From assembly GCF_030316855.1 (NCBI RefSeq), contig NZ_JASZYR010000008.1, forward strand, positions 124,001 through 188,000: a stretch of DNA of 64,000 nt, in the 5' to 3' direction. This DNA is from Variovorax sp. J22P240. Lineage in GTDB: Bacteria; Pseudomonadota; Gammaproteobacteria; Burkholderiales; Burkholderiaceae_C. Position 1 is the stretch's first letter. Every line of letters begins with the position of its first letter. The translations under genes were made by a program, and so were the position numbers. Shown here piece by piece: positions 44,032-53,195 of this stretch. The notes under the pieces are model-generated. The model saw nothing but the letters and a program-made list of their open reading frames with translations. It made no database searches and was not told where the DNA came from.

Positions 44032-44421
44032 ATGAAGGCGCATTTCGAAATCGGAGTCGTGGTTGCGGCGTGGGCCATCGCCGTCCCATTGGCGGCCAAC
44101 GCCCAGTCGGCGGGAAGCATGGGCGTGGGGTCTGCGTTGTCCAGCGAACAGCAGGAGGCCGACTACCGCGTGATCGCTGCGCGATGCGGTACGCCAGCGT
44201 ACGAGAAGGCCTTCTTCAAGCAGTCGAAGGCCGCAGTCGCTGCCGGGTTGGTCTCGAAGGGCCGCGATCCGGCGGAAGTCGAGAAGACCATCACCGCCCT
44301 GCGCCGCAGCCCCTTCGTGCTGGTCGCCGCACCGGCCGACTGTGCCGACCAACTGAAGATGCTCGCGGAGCTTCGGACGAGCCGGAGCACCCTCCTCAAG
44401 ACAAGACGTACGAAGTCGTAG
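44032..44421 (+). CDS. Small exported protein of unknown function
   Basis: A 129-residue protein with a signal peptide (about 1-24, AAWAIAVPLAANAQS). The mature part has two cysteines (CGTPAYEK near 52, DCADQLK near 103) and a helical, basic C-terminus. I do not recognise a family. It diverges from the channel-like gene across a 235-base region and is followed by a terminator-like hairpin, so it is probably a single-gene unit. Confidence 0.65.
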   Translation: MKAHFEIGVVVAAWAIAVPLAANAQSAGSMGVGSALSSEQQEADYRVIAARCGTPAYEKAFFKQSKAAVAAGLVSKGRDPAEVEKTITALRRSPFVLVAAPADCADQLKMLAELRTSRSTLLKTRRTKS

Positions 44422-44461
44422 GCCTGCGTCCAGATCCGCATCCAGAGTCGCCGATGTAGGC

Positions 44462-44486
44462 GCGCCGGCGTGGCACGGACCGGCGC
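44462..44486 (+). terminator. Terminator-like hairpin
   Basis: GCGCCGG (44462-44468) pairs perfectly with CCGGCGC (44480-44486) around an 11-base loop; an outer GTAGG/CCTAC pair could extend it. It begins 41 bases after the stop of the gene at 44032-44421 and 87 bases before the tannase gene. A T-rich tail is lacking. Confidence 0.45.
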
Positions 44487-44572
44487 CTTCCTACGCCCAA
44501 GAGTTGCCGCACGGCGGATGAAGCGATTGGCGTTGGGCAGGTCGCCCGGCGCATTGGCACACGGAGACCTTC

Positions 44573-46420
44573 ATGCGCACATCGAGCGGAGACGAATCGC
44601 GGGCAAGAACAATTTCAACGTGGGCTCGACTGCTGGCGGGCATCGCCATCGCAGGGGGACTCGCGGCCTGCGGTGGTGGCGGAGGGCATGGAGGCGGCGC
44701 CTTCCCGGTCGTTCCCCCCGGACAGGCGAAGCTCACTTGCGACGACACGTTGAAGACGCGCTTCACGCCGGACCCGCTCACGCAGGTTCTGCTCGTCAGG
44801 TCGTTCAAGGCCGGCGATCCACTGCTGCTGTCGGGCACCGCCAGCGCCAACACCCCGGTGGCAACGAGCGACGTGTGCGTCGTGAAGCTCCTGGTTGGCC
44901 CCGGCAAGCCCGGGCCCGCAGATGCGCCGTCGACGTCGCAAGGCATCGGCATCGAGATCTGGCTCCCCAGTGAAAGCAAGTGGAATCAACGGATCCACGT
45001 GAAGGGCGGCGGCGGCTGGGCCGGTGGCGTGCACACCTCGCTGACCGCGCTCGCGGGCATTTCGGGCGGCACCTCCGGCGCGCCAGCAGCGACCGCGATG
45101 GTCGAAGGCGCAGTCTCCGCGAGCACCGACACCGGCCATGCCAATACCGTGAACGGCGGCTCGTTCGCGATGAATCCCGACGGCTCGATCAACACGGTGC
45201 TCTGGAACGACTTCGCACAGCGGGGCATCCACGAGATGGCCGTGAAGACCAAGGCGCTGACGCAGGCCTACTACGGAACAGCGGCGAAGCGGGCGTACTG
45301 GAACGGCTTCTCGACCGGCGGCCGCCAGGGCCACATGGAGGCACAGGCCAATCCGGCCGACTTCGATGGCATCCTTGCCGGCGCGCCCGCCATCAACTGG
45401 ACCAAGTTCATCACCGCCGAGCTGTATCCGCAGATCGTCTACCAGCGCGACCTCGGCGGCGTGCCCTTGACCAGCGCTCAGGCGGCGGCGCTGGGCAACG
45501 CCGCGATCAATGCCTGCGACACGGTCGGCAACCGGCATCTGGGCTACATCCCCGATCCGTTCCAATGCCGCTACGACCCGACGCAGGATCTGAACGTGAT
45601 CTGCGCGTCGAGCGGCGGCAACGCGCCGTCGGGCGACTGTGTCACGCAAGTTCAGGCCGTGGCCATGAACAAGATCTGGTACGGACAGACGGCCGACGGC
45701 TCGGCGCCGTCGCCGTCGACCGACAACGGCACCGCACTCGAACCGCAGGGAGCCCAGCGCTGGTACGGCCTCACGCGCGGCACCAACACCAGTGGCCTCG
45801 GTGGACCGACTCCCTTCACCATCGCGAGCGACGTGGTCGCGCTGGAGCTGCAGGACGCGAGCTATGCATCGAGCAACTTCGTCAATGCCACCCGCAACGG
45901 CGCGGACCGTTGGAAGACGCTGTCGTATCTCGATCTGTCGAATGCCTACGACCGTGGCGTGGCGCTGCAGACGTCCTTCGCCAACATCAACACGGATGAC
46001 AACAACCTGGCCGGGTTCGCGGCGCGGGGCGGCAAGATGCTCGTCTATCACGGCCTCGCGGACACGCTCATCCCGCCGCAGGGCACGCTCAACTACTACA
46101 ACCGGTTGACCGCGCAGATGGGTGGCGACGCGGTCGTCAAGAACTTCTACCGGCTTTTCCTCGTCCCGGGCATGGCGCACGGCTTCTCGAACGGCACGGC
46201 CAACCCGGCCGCGAATCCGCCGCTGCCGACCATCGACCAGCTCTACCTGGCGCTCACGGCCTGGGTGGAACAGGACCAGCCGCCGAGCCGGATCGACATC
46301 TCTTCGCCTGTGACCGCGGCCAATCCAACCGCAAGCTCACGGCCGATCTGCATGCACCCGACGAAGCCCGCATTCGTCGGCACGGACCCGCTGGTCGCGA
46401 GTTCGTACAACTGCTCTTGA
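44573..46420 (+). CDS. Tannase/feruloyl esterase family lipoprotein
   Basis: A 615-residue esterase anchored as a lipoprotein (lipobox LAAC, followed by a glycine-rich linker). The alpha/beta-hydrolase has a catalytic serine S247 in GFSTGGRQG, aspartate D497 (GLADTLIPP) and histidine H536 (GMAHGFSNG), the order expected for the tannase family. It would hydrolyse ester bonds in plant phenolics such as tannins or feruloyl esters at the cell surface; the precise substrate is not readable. Feruloyl esterase and mono(hydroxyethyl)terephthalate hydrolase are close relatives. It converges on the small gene at 46423 with a 2-base gap. Confidence 0.87.
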   Translation: MRTSSGDESRARTISTWARLLAGIAIAGGLAACGGGGGHGGGAFPVVPPGQAKLTCDDTLKTRFTPDPLTQVLLVRSFKAGDPLLLSGTASANTPVATSDVCVVKLLVGPGKPGPADAPSTSQGIGIEIWLPSESKWNQRIHVKGGGGWAGGVHTSLTALAGISGGTSGAPAATAMVEGAVSASTDTGHANTVNGGSFAMNPDGSINTVLWNDFAQRGIHEMAVKTKALTQAYYGTAAKRAYWNGFSTGGRQGHMEAQANPADFDGILAGAPAINWTKFITAELYPQIVYQRDLGGVPLTSAQAAALGNAAINACDTVGNRHLGYIPDPFQCRYDPTQDLNVICASSGGNAPSGDCVTQVQAVAMNKIWYGQTADGSAPSPSTDNGTALEPQGAQRWYGLTRGTNTSGLGGPTPFTIASDVVALELQDASYASSNFVNATRNGADRWKTLSYLDLSNAYDRGVALQTSFANINTDDNNLAGFAARGGKMLVYHGLADTLIPPQGTLNYYNRLTAQMGGDAVVKNFYRLFLVPGMAHGFSNGTANPAANPPLPTIDQLYLALTAWVEQDQPPSRIDISSPVTAANPTASSRPICMHPTKPAFVGTDPLVASSYNCS

Positions 46421-46422
46421 GG

Positions 46423-46758
46423 CTAGAGCGCGCCGTAGACGCTCTCGTCGGGCTCGGCCCGATCGTGCTTCTTGGTAGCCGTCCGCAGACTCAGCACCCA
46501 CAGCCGCGCGTGGCGCTGTTCGCGGCTCTCGAAGCGTTCGGTGAAGCGCCGGATGCCCGGTCGCTCGATGGCAGCGATCGTCATCCAGTCGGTGCCGCCG
46601 AACGATTCGGCTTCGCTGCTTCGTTCGACCAACGCCGGCCGCAGCGACATCACCCATTCGATCGGAACACGCGGATCCCGGTCCAGCATCCGCAAGGCGA
46701 TCTTCGCGGCCTTGGGGCTGAGCGCCTGTACCTTGTTCAGGTGGAAATCAACATCCAT
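46423..46758 (-). CDS. Small protein of unknown function
   Basis: A 111-residue basic protein without a signal peptide or membrane segment. It opens with MDVDFHLNKVQALSPKAAKI and contains RRFTERFESREQRHARLWVL. I do not recognise it. Support comes from a good promoter (46785-46812), an AAAGGA ribosome-site-like stretch before ATG 46758 and codon use like its neighbours. It lies tail to tail with the tannase gene. Confidence 0.55.
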   Translation of the reverse strand: MDVDFHLNKVQALSPKAAKIALRMLDRDPRVPIEWVMSLRPALVERSSEAESFGGTDWMTIAAIERPGIRRFTERFESREQRHARLWVLSLRTATKKHDRAEPDESVYGAL

Positions 46759-46784
46759 GGGGCACCGTCCTTTTGAGACACACT

Positions 46785-46812
46785 AGGATACATGTGTAGC
46801 AAATTGACGCAA
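46785..46812 (-). promoter_or_regulatory. Sigma-70-type promoter for the gene at 46423-46758
   Basis: On the minus strand TTGCGT (46812-46807) and TATCCT (46790-46785) are separated by 16 bases, with the start codon 27 bases further on. The region is also flanked by the inverted pair ACACA (46778-46782) and TGTGT (46793-46797), a possible repressor site overlapping the -10. Confidence 0.5.
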
Positions 46813-46823
46813 GAGGGTGCTGC

Positions 46824-47708
46824 CTAGGAACCTCCGCCTTCCATGCGCTTGTATTCGTTGCGCTTCATCGTGAGGTAGTCATTCCGTTCTACCTCGTGCA
46901 ACTGACGCGCGTAGCGTTCAGTGCTGTCGAACCAAGTGGCGAGGCGACCCGGCAACTGCTTGGCATCGGGAGCGCCCAGGTAGGCGTCGATCGCAAGGTA
47001 GTAACGCATCGTGTTGCGCTCCACCACGCCGCGCACGCCGCCCACATACTCCGGCTGGCCCGACGCATTGGCGCCCGTCGAAGTGAAGCCGACCTTGTCG
47101 CTGCCGAGAGTCGCAAGATAGCCCTGCATGGCGATGCGGGCGGCCGTGCCGTACCCGTAGCTGTAGCTGAGATGAATGAAGGTCTTGCCGCCGTCCAGCG
47201 GCGTCGCCTCGAGTTCGATGCGGTAGTCGCGCGTGGAGAGCGGACCCTTGTCGGCGCTCAGGCGTGCGCTGAAGTAGTCCGCCGAAACGGTCGCCGGCTG
47301 CCACACGAAATCGACCTTCTGCGCCTCAGACAGCGGCTGGTCGAACTTGCGGCCGACCGCGACCGCCACGGTCTTGGGGCTGTCTGCCTCGCGCACCGCG
47401 CAGTGCTTGGTGTTGAGGTGCAGCATGAGCACCTCGCACCAGCCGGACGGCTTGCTCAGTGCGCCGCTCACCTTGTCGAAGGGGTAGGCGATGACCGCGA
47501 AGATGTTGCCGCTCAACTGGCCGGATGCTTCGCTGGATTCGAGCACCAGCGGCCGTCCGAAGACGTTCTGCTCGAGTTGGCCCTTCACCGAAGCATGCTT
47601 GGCCTGCATGGCCGCAGCGCTTCCCAGTTGCGTCTGCGCCAGCGCCAGGGCCGGCAGCAGCAGCAACCAGACCCAGAGCAAGGCCCGGCGAATCGTTGCG
47701 TGATTCAT
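46824..47708 (-). CDS. Exported protein of unknown function
   Basis: A 294-residue exported protein with a signal peptide (about 1-25, LLLLPALALAQT). The mature part begins LGSAAAMQAKHASVKGQLEQNVFGRPL and contains a region (FIHLSYSYGYGTAARIAMQGYLAT) suggesting a periplasmic lipid- or polymer-binding fold, but I cannot name the family. I use ATG 47708; two upstream in-frame ATGs would add only 6 residues. Confidence 0.65.
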   Translation of the reverse strand: MNHATIRRALLWVWLLLLPALALAQTQLGSAAAMQAKHASVKGQLEQNVFGRPLVLESSEASGQLSGNIFAVIAYPFDKVSGALSKPSGWCEVLMLHLNTKHCAVREADSPKTVAVAVGRKFDQPLSEAQKVDFVWQPATVSADYFSARLSADKGPLSTRDYRIELEATPLDGGKTFIHLSYSYGYGTAARIAMQGYLATLGSDKVGFTSTGANASGQPEYVGGVRGVVERNTMRYYLAIDAYLGAPDAKQLPGRLATWFDSTERYARQLHEVERNDYLTMKRNEYKRMEGGGS

Positions 47709-47781
47709 GATGCCGCGCATTGTCACGCGGTATCGCGCATCTGGCTAGCAGAACCTCACGGACGACCCCCGGGTGCCGACG

Positions 47782-49227
47782 TCAGACCGCCATGATCGAC
47801 ACCGCCTTGGTGACCAGGTAGGCCTCCATGGCTTCCGGTCCGCCTTCGGAGCCGTAGCCCGAGTCCTTGACGCCGCCGAAAGGCATTTCCGGCGACGGTG
47901 CGGCCGGTTGGTTGATCCACAGCATGCCGACTTCCATCTGCTGCGACAGGAGGTGCGCGTTCTTGATCGACTGCGTGAAGGCATAGCCCGCCAGGCCGTA
48001 AGGCAGGCGGTTGGCCTCCTTGATCGCTTCTTCGAGCGTGTCGAAGCCGCGAATCGCCGCGATCGGGCCGAAGGGCTCGTTGTTGAACACGTCGGCTTCC
48101 AGCGAAACATCCGTGAGCACGGTGGGCGCGAAGAAGTTGCCGTCCGTTCCCACGCGTTCGCCGCCGGTGGCGACCTTGGCGCCGGTGGCGCGCGCATCGT
48201 CGAGCACCTTGGCCATGGCAGTCAGACGCCGCGAGTTGGCGAGCGGGCCGAGCGTGGTGCCTTCGGCAAGGCCGTCGCCCAGCTTGAGGCTTTCGGCGTG
48301 CTTGACCATCGCGCGCGCGAATTCGTCGCGGATGCTGTTGTGCACCAGGAAGCGCGTGGGCGAGATGCAGACCTGTCCGGCGTTGCGGAACTTCGCACCG
48401 CCTGCCGCCTTGGCGGCCAGGGCGACGTCGGCATCGGCGGCAACGATCACGGGGGCATGGCCGCCGAGTTCCATGGTTGCGCGCTTCATGTGCGCGCCCG
48501 CCAGTGCGGCGAGTTGCTTGCCCACCGGCGTGGAGCCCGTGAAGGTCACCTTGCGGATGATGGGATGCGGAATGAGGTAGCTGGAGATCTCGGCCGGATC
48601 GCCGAACACCAGGCCGACCGTTCCCTTGGGCACGCCGGCATCGACGAAGGCCTGGAGCAGCGCTGCAGGCGAAGCCGGGGTTTCCTCCGGCGCCTTGACC
48701 AGGAAGGAGCAGCCGCTGGCCAGCGCCGCGCCGAGCTTGCGCACGATCTGGTTGATCGGAAAGTTCCAGGGCGTGAAGGCAGCGACCGGGCCCAGCGGTT
48801 CTTTCATCACGAGTTGCTGCGCCGAGAGGTTGCGCGATGGCACGATCCGGCCGTACACGCGGCGGCCTTCGTCGGCGAACCATTCGATGATGTCGGCGCC
48901 GGCGAGCACTTCACCGCGCGCTTCGACAAAGGGCTTGCCCTGCTCCTGCGTGAGGATGCGGCCGATGTCGGCAGCTCGTTCGCGCAGCAGGCTGGCGGCT
49001 TTGCGCATCGTCGTGGCGCGCTCGTTGGCCGGAATCCGGCGCCAGGCTTCGAACCCGCGCTGCGCCGCATCCAGCGCGCGGTCCAGGTCGGGGATGCCGG
49101 CGTGGGCGACCTTCCCGATAGGCTTGCCGGTCGCGGGATTGATCACGTTCTGGGTCTTGCCGCTCACGGCGTCGCACCATTCGCCGTCGATCAGGAGGCG
49201 GGTGTCGGGATAGCTGGGGGTGGTCAT
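47782..49227 (-). CDS. NAD(P)-dependent aldehyde dehydrogenase, succinate-semialdehyde type
   Basis: A 481-residue aldehyde dehydrogenase. Cofactor motif FTGSTPVG, catalytic glutamate in MELGGHAPV and catalytic cysteine in NAGQVCISPTRF are in place. The length and the NPATGKPIG start fit the succinate-semialdehyde dehydrogenase group (GabD-like), though related enzymes act on 2-oxoglutarate semialdehyde or glutarate semialdehyde. The gene stands alone, with 73 bases to the next gene on one side and 75 on the other, so the pathway cannot be read from context. Confidence 0.82.
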   Translation of the reverse strand: MTTPSYPDTRLLIDGEWCDAVSGKTQNVINPATGKPIGKVAHAGIPDLDRALDAAQRGFEAWRRIPANERATTMRKAASLLRERAADIGRILTQEQGKPFVEARGEVLAGADIIEWFADEGRRVYGRIVPSRNLSAQQLVMKEPLGPVAAFTPWNFPINQIVRKLGAALASGCSFLVKAPEETPASPAALLQAFVDAGVPKGTVGLVFGDPAEISSYLIPHPIIRKVTFTGSTPVGKQLAALAGAHMKRATMELGGHAPVIVAADADVALAAKAAGGAKFRNAGQVCISPTRFLVHNSIRDEFARAMVKHAESLKLGDGLAEGTTLGPLANSRRLTAMAKVLDDARATGAKVATGGERVGTDGNFFAPTVLTDVSLEADVFNNEPFGPIAAIRGFDTLEEAIKEANRLPYGLAGYAFTQSIKNAHLLSQQMEVGMLWINQPAAPSPEMPFGGVKDSGYGSEGGPEAMEAYLVTKAVSIMAV

Positions 49228-49302
49228 GCGAGGTCCTTGATGCTCTGAAAGGTGGATCGAATCGCACGATCCTAGCGCCCTTTCCTGAACCACTTCCGCA
49301 GG

Positions 49303-49917
49303 CTAGATGGGGGGGCGCGTGGTCTCGGCCACCGACGACTCCGCGCGCACCCAATAGAACTGCCGCGGCACGGGCATGGACGGCGCCCTCATGCGCCGCG
49401 TCGGCGTGAGCCGGATCGAACCGTCCCCCGCGCAGTAGAGCGGCTCGCCTTCCGGAAGCGTCCGATGGGCGTGGAGCATGGTCCGCAGCGAGACTTCGGC
49501 GCTGTCGCGCCAGGGATCCGTCGAGCGGACGATGAAGAGTTCGCGCGTGACGATCAACTGGCTGGAGAAGGCCGAATCGGCCTCCGCACCCGTCGACCCG
49601 ATGCCCTTCCACGTCGCATCGACGTCGAAGGCCAGCATCACCGCGTCGGGCGTTTCCATGCCGTGGAGCGAACCGCTCTGGGCGGCGGCCAGCCAACCCA
49701 GCAATTGCGGGGTGAGGTCGAAGCGCACCGACGCCGAAGGCGCGGATCCGGGCACATCCACGTAGACGCTGCGCGACGTGCGGAGCGCGGACTCGGCCTT
49801 GAGTTGTCGCTTCCTACGCCGCGACGAGCGCACATGGGCGACCGCCACCAATCCTGCCACCGGGCCGGCTGCGGCGAGCACCTTGAAGGCATCGATGCCA
49901 TAGCCGGACAGCGTCAT
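49303..49917 (-). CDS. Membrane-anchored protein of unknown function
   Basis: A 204-residue protein with one N-terminal membrane segment (about 8-28: FKVLAAAGPVAGLVAVAHV), followed by a basic stretch and a soluble domain containing VRFDLTPQLLGWLAAAQSGS and LIVTRELFIVRST. I do not recognise the family. I use ATG 49917 because the membrane helix follows; longer readings run into arginine-rich sequence between genes. It lies between the aldehyde dehydrogenase and the RND/Mrp operon, on the same strand as both. Confidence 0.6.
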   Translation of the reverse strand: MTLSGYGIDAFKVLAAAGPVAGLVAVAHVRSSRRRKRQLKAESALRTSRSVYVDVPGSAPSASVRFDLTPQLLGWLAAAQSGSLHGMETPDAVMLAFDVDATWKGIGSTGAEADSAFSSQLIVTRELFIVRSTDPWRDSAEVSLRTMLHAHRTLPEGEPLYCAGDGSIRLTPTRRMRAPSMPVPRQFYWVRAESSVAETTRPPI

Positions 49918-49985
49918 GCCGATGCCCCCGCCCAAATGCCGCCACAGCTGTTCCCGATTCTCACGCTCACTCCTCACGGGGCAGG

Positions 49986-50009
49986 CTCGTCCAACACGAC
50001 GAGTTGTTT
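49986..50009 (+). terminator. Hairpin followed by T-rich tract
   Basis: CTCGTC (49986-49991) pairs with GACGAG (49998-50003) around a 6-base loop and is followed by TTGTTT on the plus strand. All neighbouring genes are on the minus strand, for which no T tract follows, so its role as a terminator for the RND/Mrp operon is doubtful. Confidence 0.35.
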
Positions 50010-50057
50010 GCACGCGATGGGTATATCGGCGGGGTTTCCGGAAAGTTGAGGCGAGGG

Positions 50058-51497
50058 TCATTCCGCAATGAAGGCCACGGGCCGCGGGGTGATGGAATCT
50101 GCGATATCCACCCAGCCGCCGCCCATGGCCTGGTAAACGTTGACGACCTGCGTGTAGCGGTCGGTCGTCAACGCCACCGATGCGAGTTCGGCGGCGAAGA
50201 GTTCAGTCTCCGCGACGAGCACTTCGAGGTAGCCGATCAGGCCGCTCTCGAATTTCAGCCGCGACAGACGGGCGAACTCCCGGAGCGCCCTCACGCGTTC
50301 ACGCTGCAAGGCCACGCCCTCGATCGTCTTCTGCGATCCGGTGAGGGCATCGTTCGTGTCGCGAAACGCATTCAGGATGGTCTGCCGGTATACGAGTTCC
50401 GCCTGCTCCTTCTGCGCCTCGGCAGACTTCACCTGTCCTTCGATCGCCCCGAAAGTGAAGATCGGCCCGGCCAGGCTCGCGGCTGCCTGCCATGCCGTCG
50501 CCGGCCCCGACAGGAAGTTGCTCGCGGAAGTGCTCGTCGATCCATAGGCTCCCGTCAGCGAGATGCTCGGGTAGTAGAGCGCACGCGCCGCACCGATGCT
50601 GGCATTGGCGGCCACGAGGTTCTGCTCGGCCTGCAGGATGTCCGGCCGCCGCCCCAGCAGCGTCGAAGGCAGGTCGGCAGGGATGAGCGGCGCGGCGAGT
50701 TGCTCGATGGTCTTGCCACGCGGGATCGGCCCCGGATTGCGTCCGAGCAGGATCGATATCCGGTTCTCCACCGCGGCGATCTGCTGCTCGATGGCCGGGA
50801 TGGCCGTGAGCGCCTGCTGGTACTGCGAGCGGACTTGGCTCACTTCCGTCTTCGACACCACGCCAGACTTGAAACGCAGGTCGAAGATGCGCACCGTCTC
50901 GCCGAAGTTCGCCGCGGTCGCCACGGCGATCTCGCGCTGCCGGTCCAGGCCGCGCATGGCCAGGTAGCTCGTCGCGACACCCGCCACCAGCGTGAGCACG
51001 ACACCGCGTTGCGCCTGCTCGCTCGCATAGACCTGGGCCTGCGCGGCTTCGCTCAGGCGCCGCACGCGGCCGAAAAGATCGATCTGCCAGGTGGCGCCGA
51101 GCGCCGCCTGGTAGAGCGAGAAATAGGGATTGGCGGGCTCGGGGATCGGCGGGAACCCTTCCCGGCTCGCCCGGGTGCGGCTCGCAGCGCCGCTGTAGCC
51201 GATCTGCGGATAGGCCTGCGAACTGGCAACGCCGAGCGTGCCGATGAACTGGTCGACCCGCGCCGCCGCGACACGCACATCGAGGTTTTCGCGCAACGCC
51301 GTCTCGATCAGTTCGTTCAGCACCGGATCGCCGAACTGTTCCCACCACTTCGTGTTCGCGACCTCGGCCGCCTTCGGGTAGTCGATGCGCCAGGCCGTCG
51401 GCGCCTCCACGGTGGGTCGAACGTAGTTCGGGCCGACCGTGCAGCCGGTGAAGGAGAAAGCGGCGGCGACCAGCGCTGCGACCGTGTACATCCTCAT
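50058..51497 (-). CDS. RND efflux outer-membrane channel, OprM/NodT type
   Basis: A 479-residue TolC-like outer-membrane lipoprotein (lipobox FTGC, cysteine 19, then TVGPNYVRP, the classic NodT/OprM start). Two repeats of long helical hairpins with beta-strands are evident (ENLDVRVAAARVDQF near 90; SLTGAYGSTSTSASNFLSGP near 330). It forms the exit duct of a tripartite pump. It is the last gene of an operon whose adaptor and pump genes lie 6.2 kb upstream, beyond the Mrp-type genes; 36 bases separate it from the gene at 51534. Confidence 0.93.
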   Translation of the reverse strand: MRMYTVAALVAAAFSFTGCTVGPNYVRPTVEAPTAWRIDYPKAAEVANTKWWEQFGDPVLNELIETALRENLDVRVAAARVDQFIGTLGVASSQAYPQIGYSGAASRTRASREGFPPIPEPANPYFSLYQAALGATWQIDLFGRVRRLSEAAQAQVYASEQAQRGVVLTLVAGVATSYLAMRGLDRQREIAVATAANFGETVRIFDLRFKSGVVSKTEVSQVRSQYQQALTAIPAIEQQIAAVENRISILLGRNPGPIPRGKTIEQLAAPLIPADLPSTLLGRRPDILQAEQNLVAANASIGAARALYYPSISLTGAYGSTSTSASNFLSGPATAWQAAASLAGPIFTFGAIEGQVKSAEAQKEQAELVYRQTILNAFRDTNDALTGSQKTIEGVALQRERVRALREFARLSRLKFESGLIGYLEVLVAETELFAAELASVALTTDRYTQVVNVYQAMGGGWVDIADSITPRPVAFIAE

Positions 51498-51533
51498 GGC
51501 GTTTTCCTCGGTGAAGATCGGATGGTGGGCATG

Positions 51534-53195
51534 TCAGGCCAGCAGCGTCCAGCCGAACAGCAATGACACTGCCAGCAACGCGATGCTGGCGACCGCCCAG
51601 CGCCGCAGGAAGTTGTCGGTGCGTTCGAAGCGCGCGGCGGTCGCGCTGCATGCCCATTTCAGATGGCCCAATGCGATGCCGAGGTCACCGGCGGGGATGC
51701 GCGGCAGATGCCGGCCCGCACGGTCCAGCACAAGCGCGAGCGCGGCGCCGATCAACATCGGCCAGAGTGCCGACCAGAGCGCGGCCGGTGCCAGCGCATC
51801 GGGTCGCATGTCGGCGGGGATCGCCAGATAAAACGCCCACGGCACCGCCACCGACGCCACCGCCATCGCGAGCCACGACACGATGAGCACGGCAGGCGCT
51901 CGCGCATCAGGGTCCGGTGCCGCTTCCGCGACCAGGCGACGTATGAAATGGACCATCAGCAGGGTGGAGGCGACCGATGACACGTCGGCCATGCTGCCGG
52001 CGAGGCCGTCGCCGAGGATGTCCTTCGCCGCGTACTTGGTCAAAGCGCCGCCGGTCAGCGGCAGGCCTGCCAGCCCCAAGCCGATCACCGCGGCGGGAAC
52101 GAGCATCGGCCACAGGTGCCGGCGGCCCGTGAGCACGATCACGCCGACGGCCAGGAACAACGCACCCTTCACCAGCAGATGATGCGCGGCATAGAAGGCC
52201 GCGGCCATCGCCGTGGAGCCATCGCCCGCGGCGAGGCCCATGCCGATCACCGCGACGACGAACCCCATCTGGCTCACGCTGGAGTACGCCAGAACGACCT
52301 GGGGCCGCGTCTGCGTGATGCCGATCAGGACGCCATAGAGCGCCCCCACCATGCCGATCGCCGCGAGCGGGAGCCCGAAATCCGGCAGCGCGACATCGAG
52401 CGGCAGGAAGCGAATCAACGCGATCACGCTGGCCTTGACCACCGCGCCGCTCATCACTGCCGCGGCGGGTATCGGCGCGGCGCCGTAAGCGATCGGCATC
52501 CAGAAATGCAGCGGCACCAGCCCCGCCTTCATGCCGAGCCCGATGAGCAGCAGCACGAGCGTGATGTCGCGCGTGGGCGACGTTGGCAATGCGGCTGCGG
52601 CATCGCGAATCAAGAGGCTCCCCTCCGGCGTGGCTTGCGCCAGAAGAATGAGACCCACGAGCAGGAAGGCTTCGGCCAGCAAGGCGAGCCCCAGGTAGAG
52701 GGCGCTTGCGCGCAAGGCGTCCGGCCCCTCGCCCTGCAGCACGAGTCCGCTCGCGCCCACGCTCAGCACCGCCAGCAGGAAGTAGAAGCCGATGAGGTCG
52801 GCCGCGAGGAACACGCCGACGCAGCCAGTCAGCGTCATCAGCCAGCAGACGATGAAGCCACCGGCATGCGGCCGATCACGCAGATGGCGCACGGCGTAGA
52901 GACCCGCCAGGCTCCACAGCAGCGCCGCGACGGCGAGCAGCATCGCGCCCGGCGCATCGAGCGTGAGCGTCAGCGCGTAGCCCGCGTTGCCGATGATCAG
53001 CGCGGAATCGCCGCCCGCGAAGAAGGCCGCAACCAGCGCGGGGAGCGGCGCAAGGACGAAGAGCGCGGGCATCCGGCGACGCAAAGCCGGAACCGCGCAA
53101 GCCAGCAGCAGCACCAACGGAACGGCGATGGCGGCAGCCAGCAATCCCGCGGCGCCCAGGAAGATGACAAGCAAGCTGGCGGACCCGATGATCAT
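51534..53195 (-). CDS. Mrp/Nuo-type proton-conducting membrane subunit, TM5 glutamate missing
   Basis: A 553-residue polytopic protein of the NuoL/MrpA/MrpD superfamily with about 14 helices. It keeps the TM7 lysine K223 (GLGMKAGLVPLHFWMP) and a TM8 lysine K254. Where the family has the TM5 glutamate, this protein has A142 (GFYFLLAVLS) by my alignment to its neighbour. The ATG at 53195 overlaps the stop of the upstream subunit by 4 bases. It could take the place of MrpA's large N-terminal part; whether it still translocates protons is open. Confidence 0.8.
   Translation of the reverse strand: MIIGSASLLVIFLGAAGLLAAAIAVPLVLLLACAVPALRRRMPALFVLAPLPALVAAFFAGGDSALIIGNAGYALTLTLDAPGAMLLAVAALLWSLAGLYAVRHLRDRPHAGGFIVCWLMTLTGCVGVFLAADLIGFYFLLAVLSVGASGLVLQGEGPDALRASALYLGLALLAEAFLLVGLILLAQATPEGSLLIRDAAAALPTSPTRDITLVLLLIGLGMKAGLVPLHFWMPIAYGAAPIPAAAVMSGAVVKASVIALIRFLPLDVALPDFGLPLAAIGMVGALYGVLIGITQTRPQVVLAYSSVSQMGFVVAVIGMGLAAGDGSTAMAAAFYAAHHLLVKGALFLAVGVIVLTGRRHLWPMLVPAAVIGLGLAGLPLTGGALTKYAAKDILGDGLAGSMADVSSVASTLLMVHFIRRLVAEAAPDPDARAPAVLIVSWLAMAVASVAVPWAFYLAIPADMRPDALAPAALWSALWPMLIGAALALVLDRAGRHLPRIPAGDLGIALGHLKWACSATAARFERTDNFLRRWAVASIALLAVSLLFGWTLLA

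Noticed and set aside
44573..46420. Polyhydroxybutyrate depolymerase assignment for the esterase
   Set aside because: Length, lipobox, and the serine, aspartate and histidine contexts fit the tannase family better.
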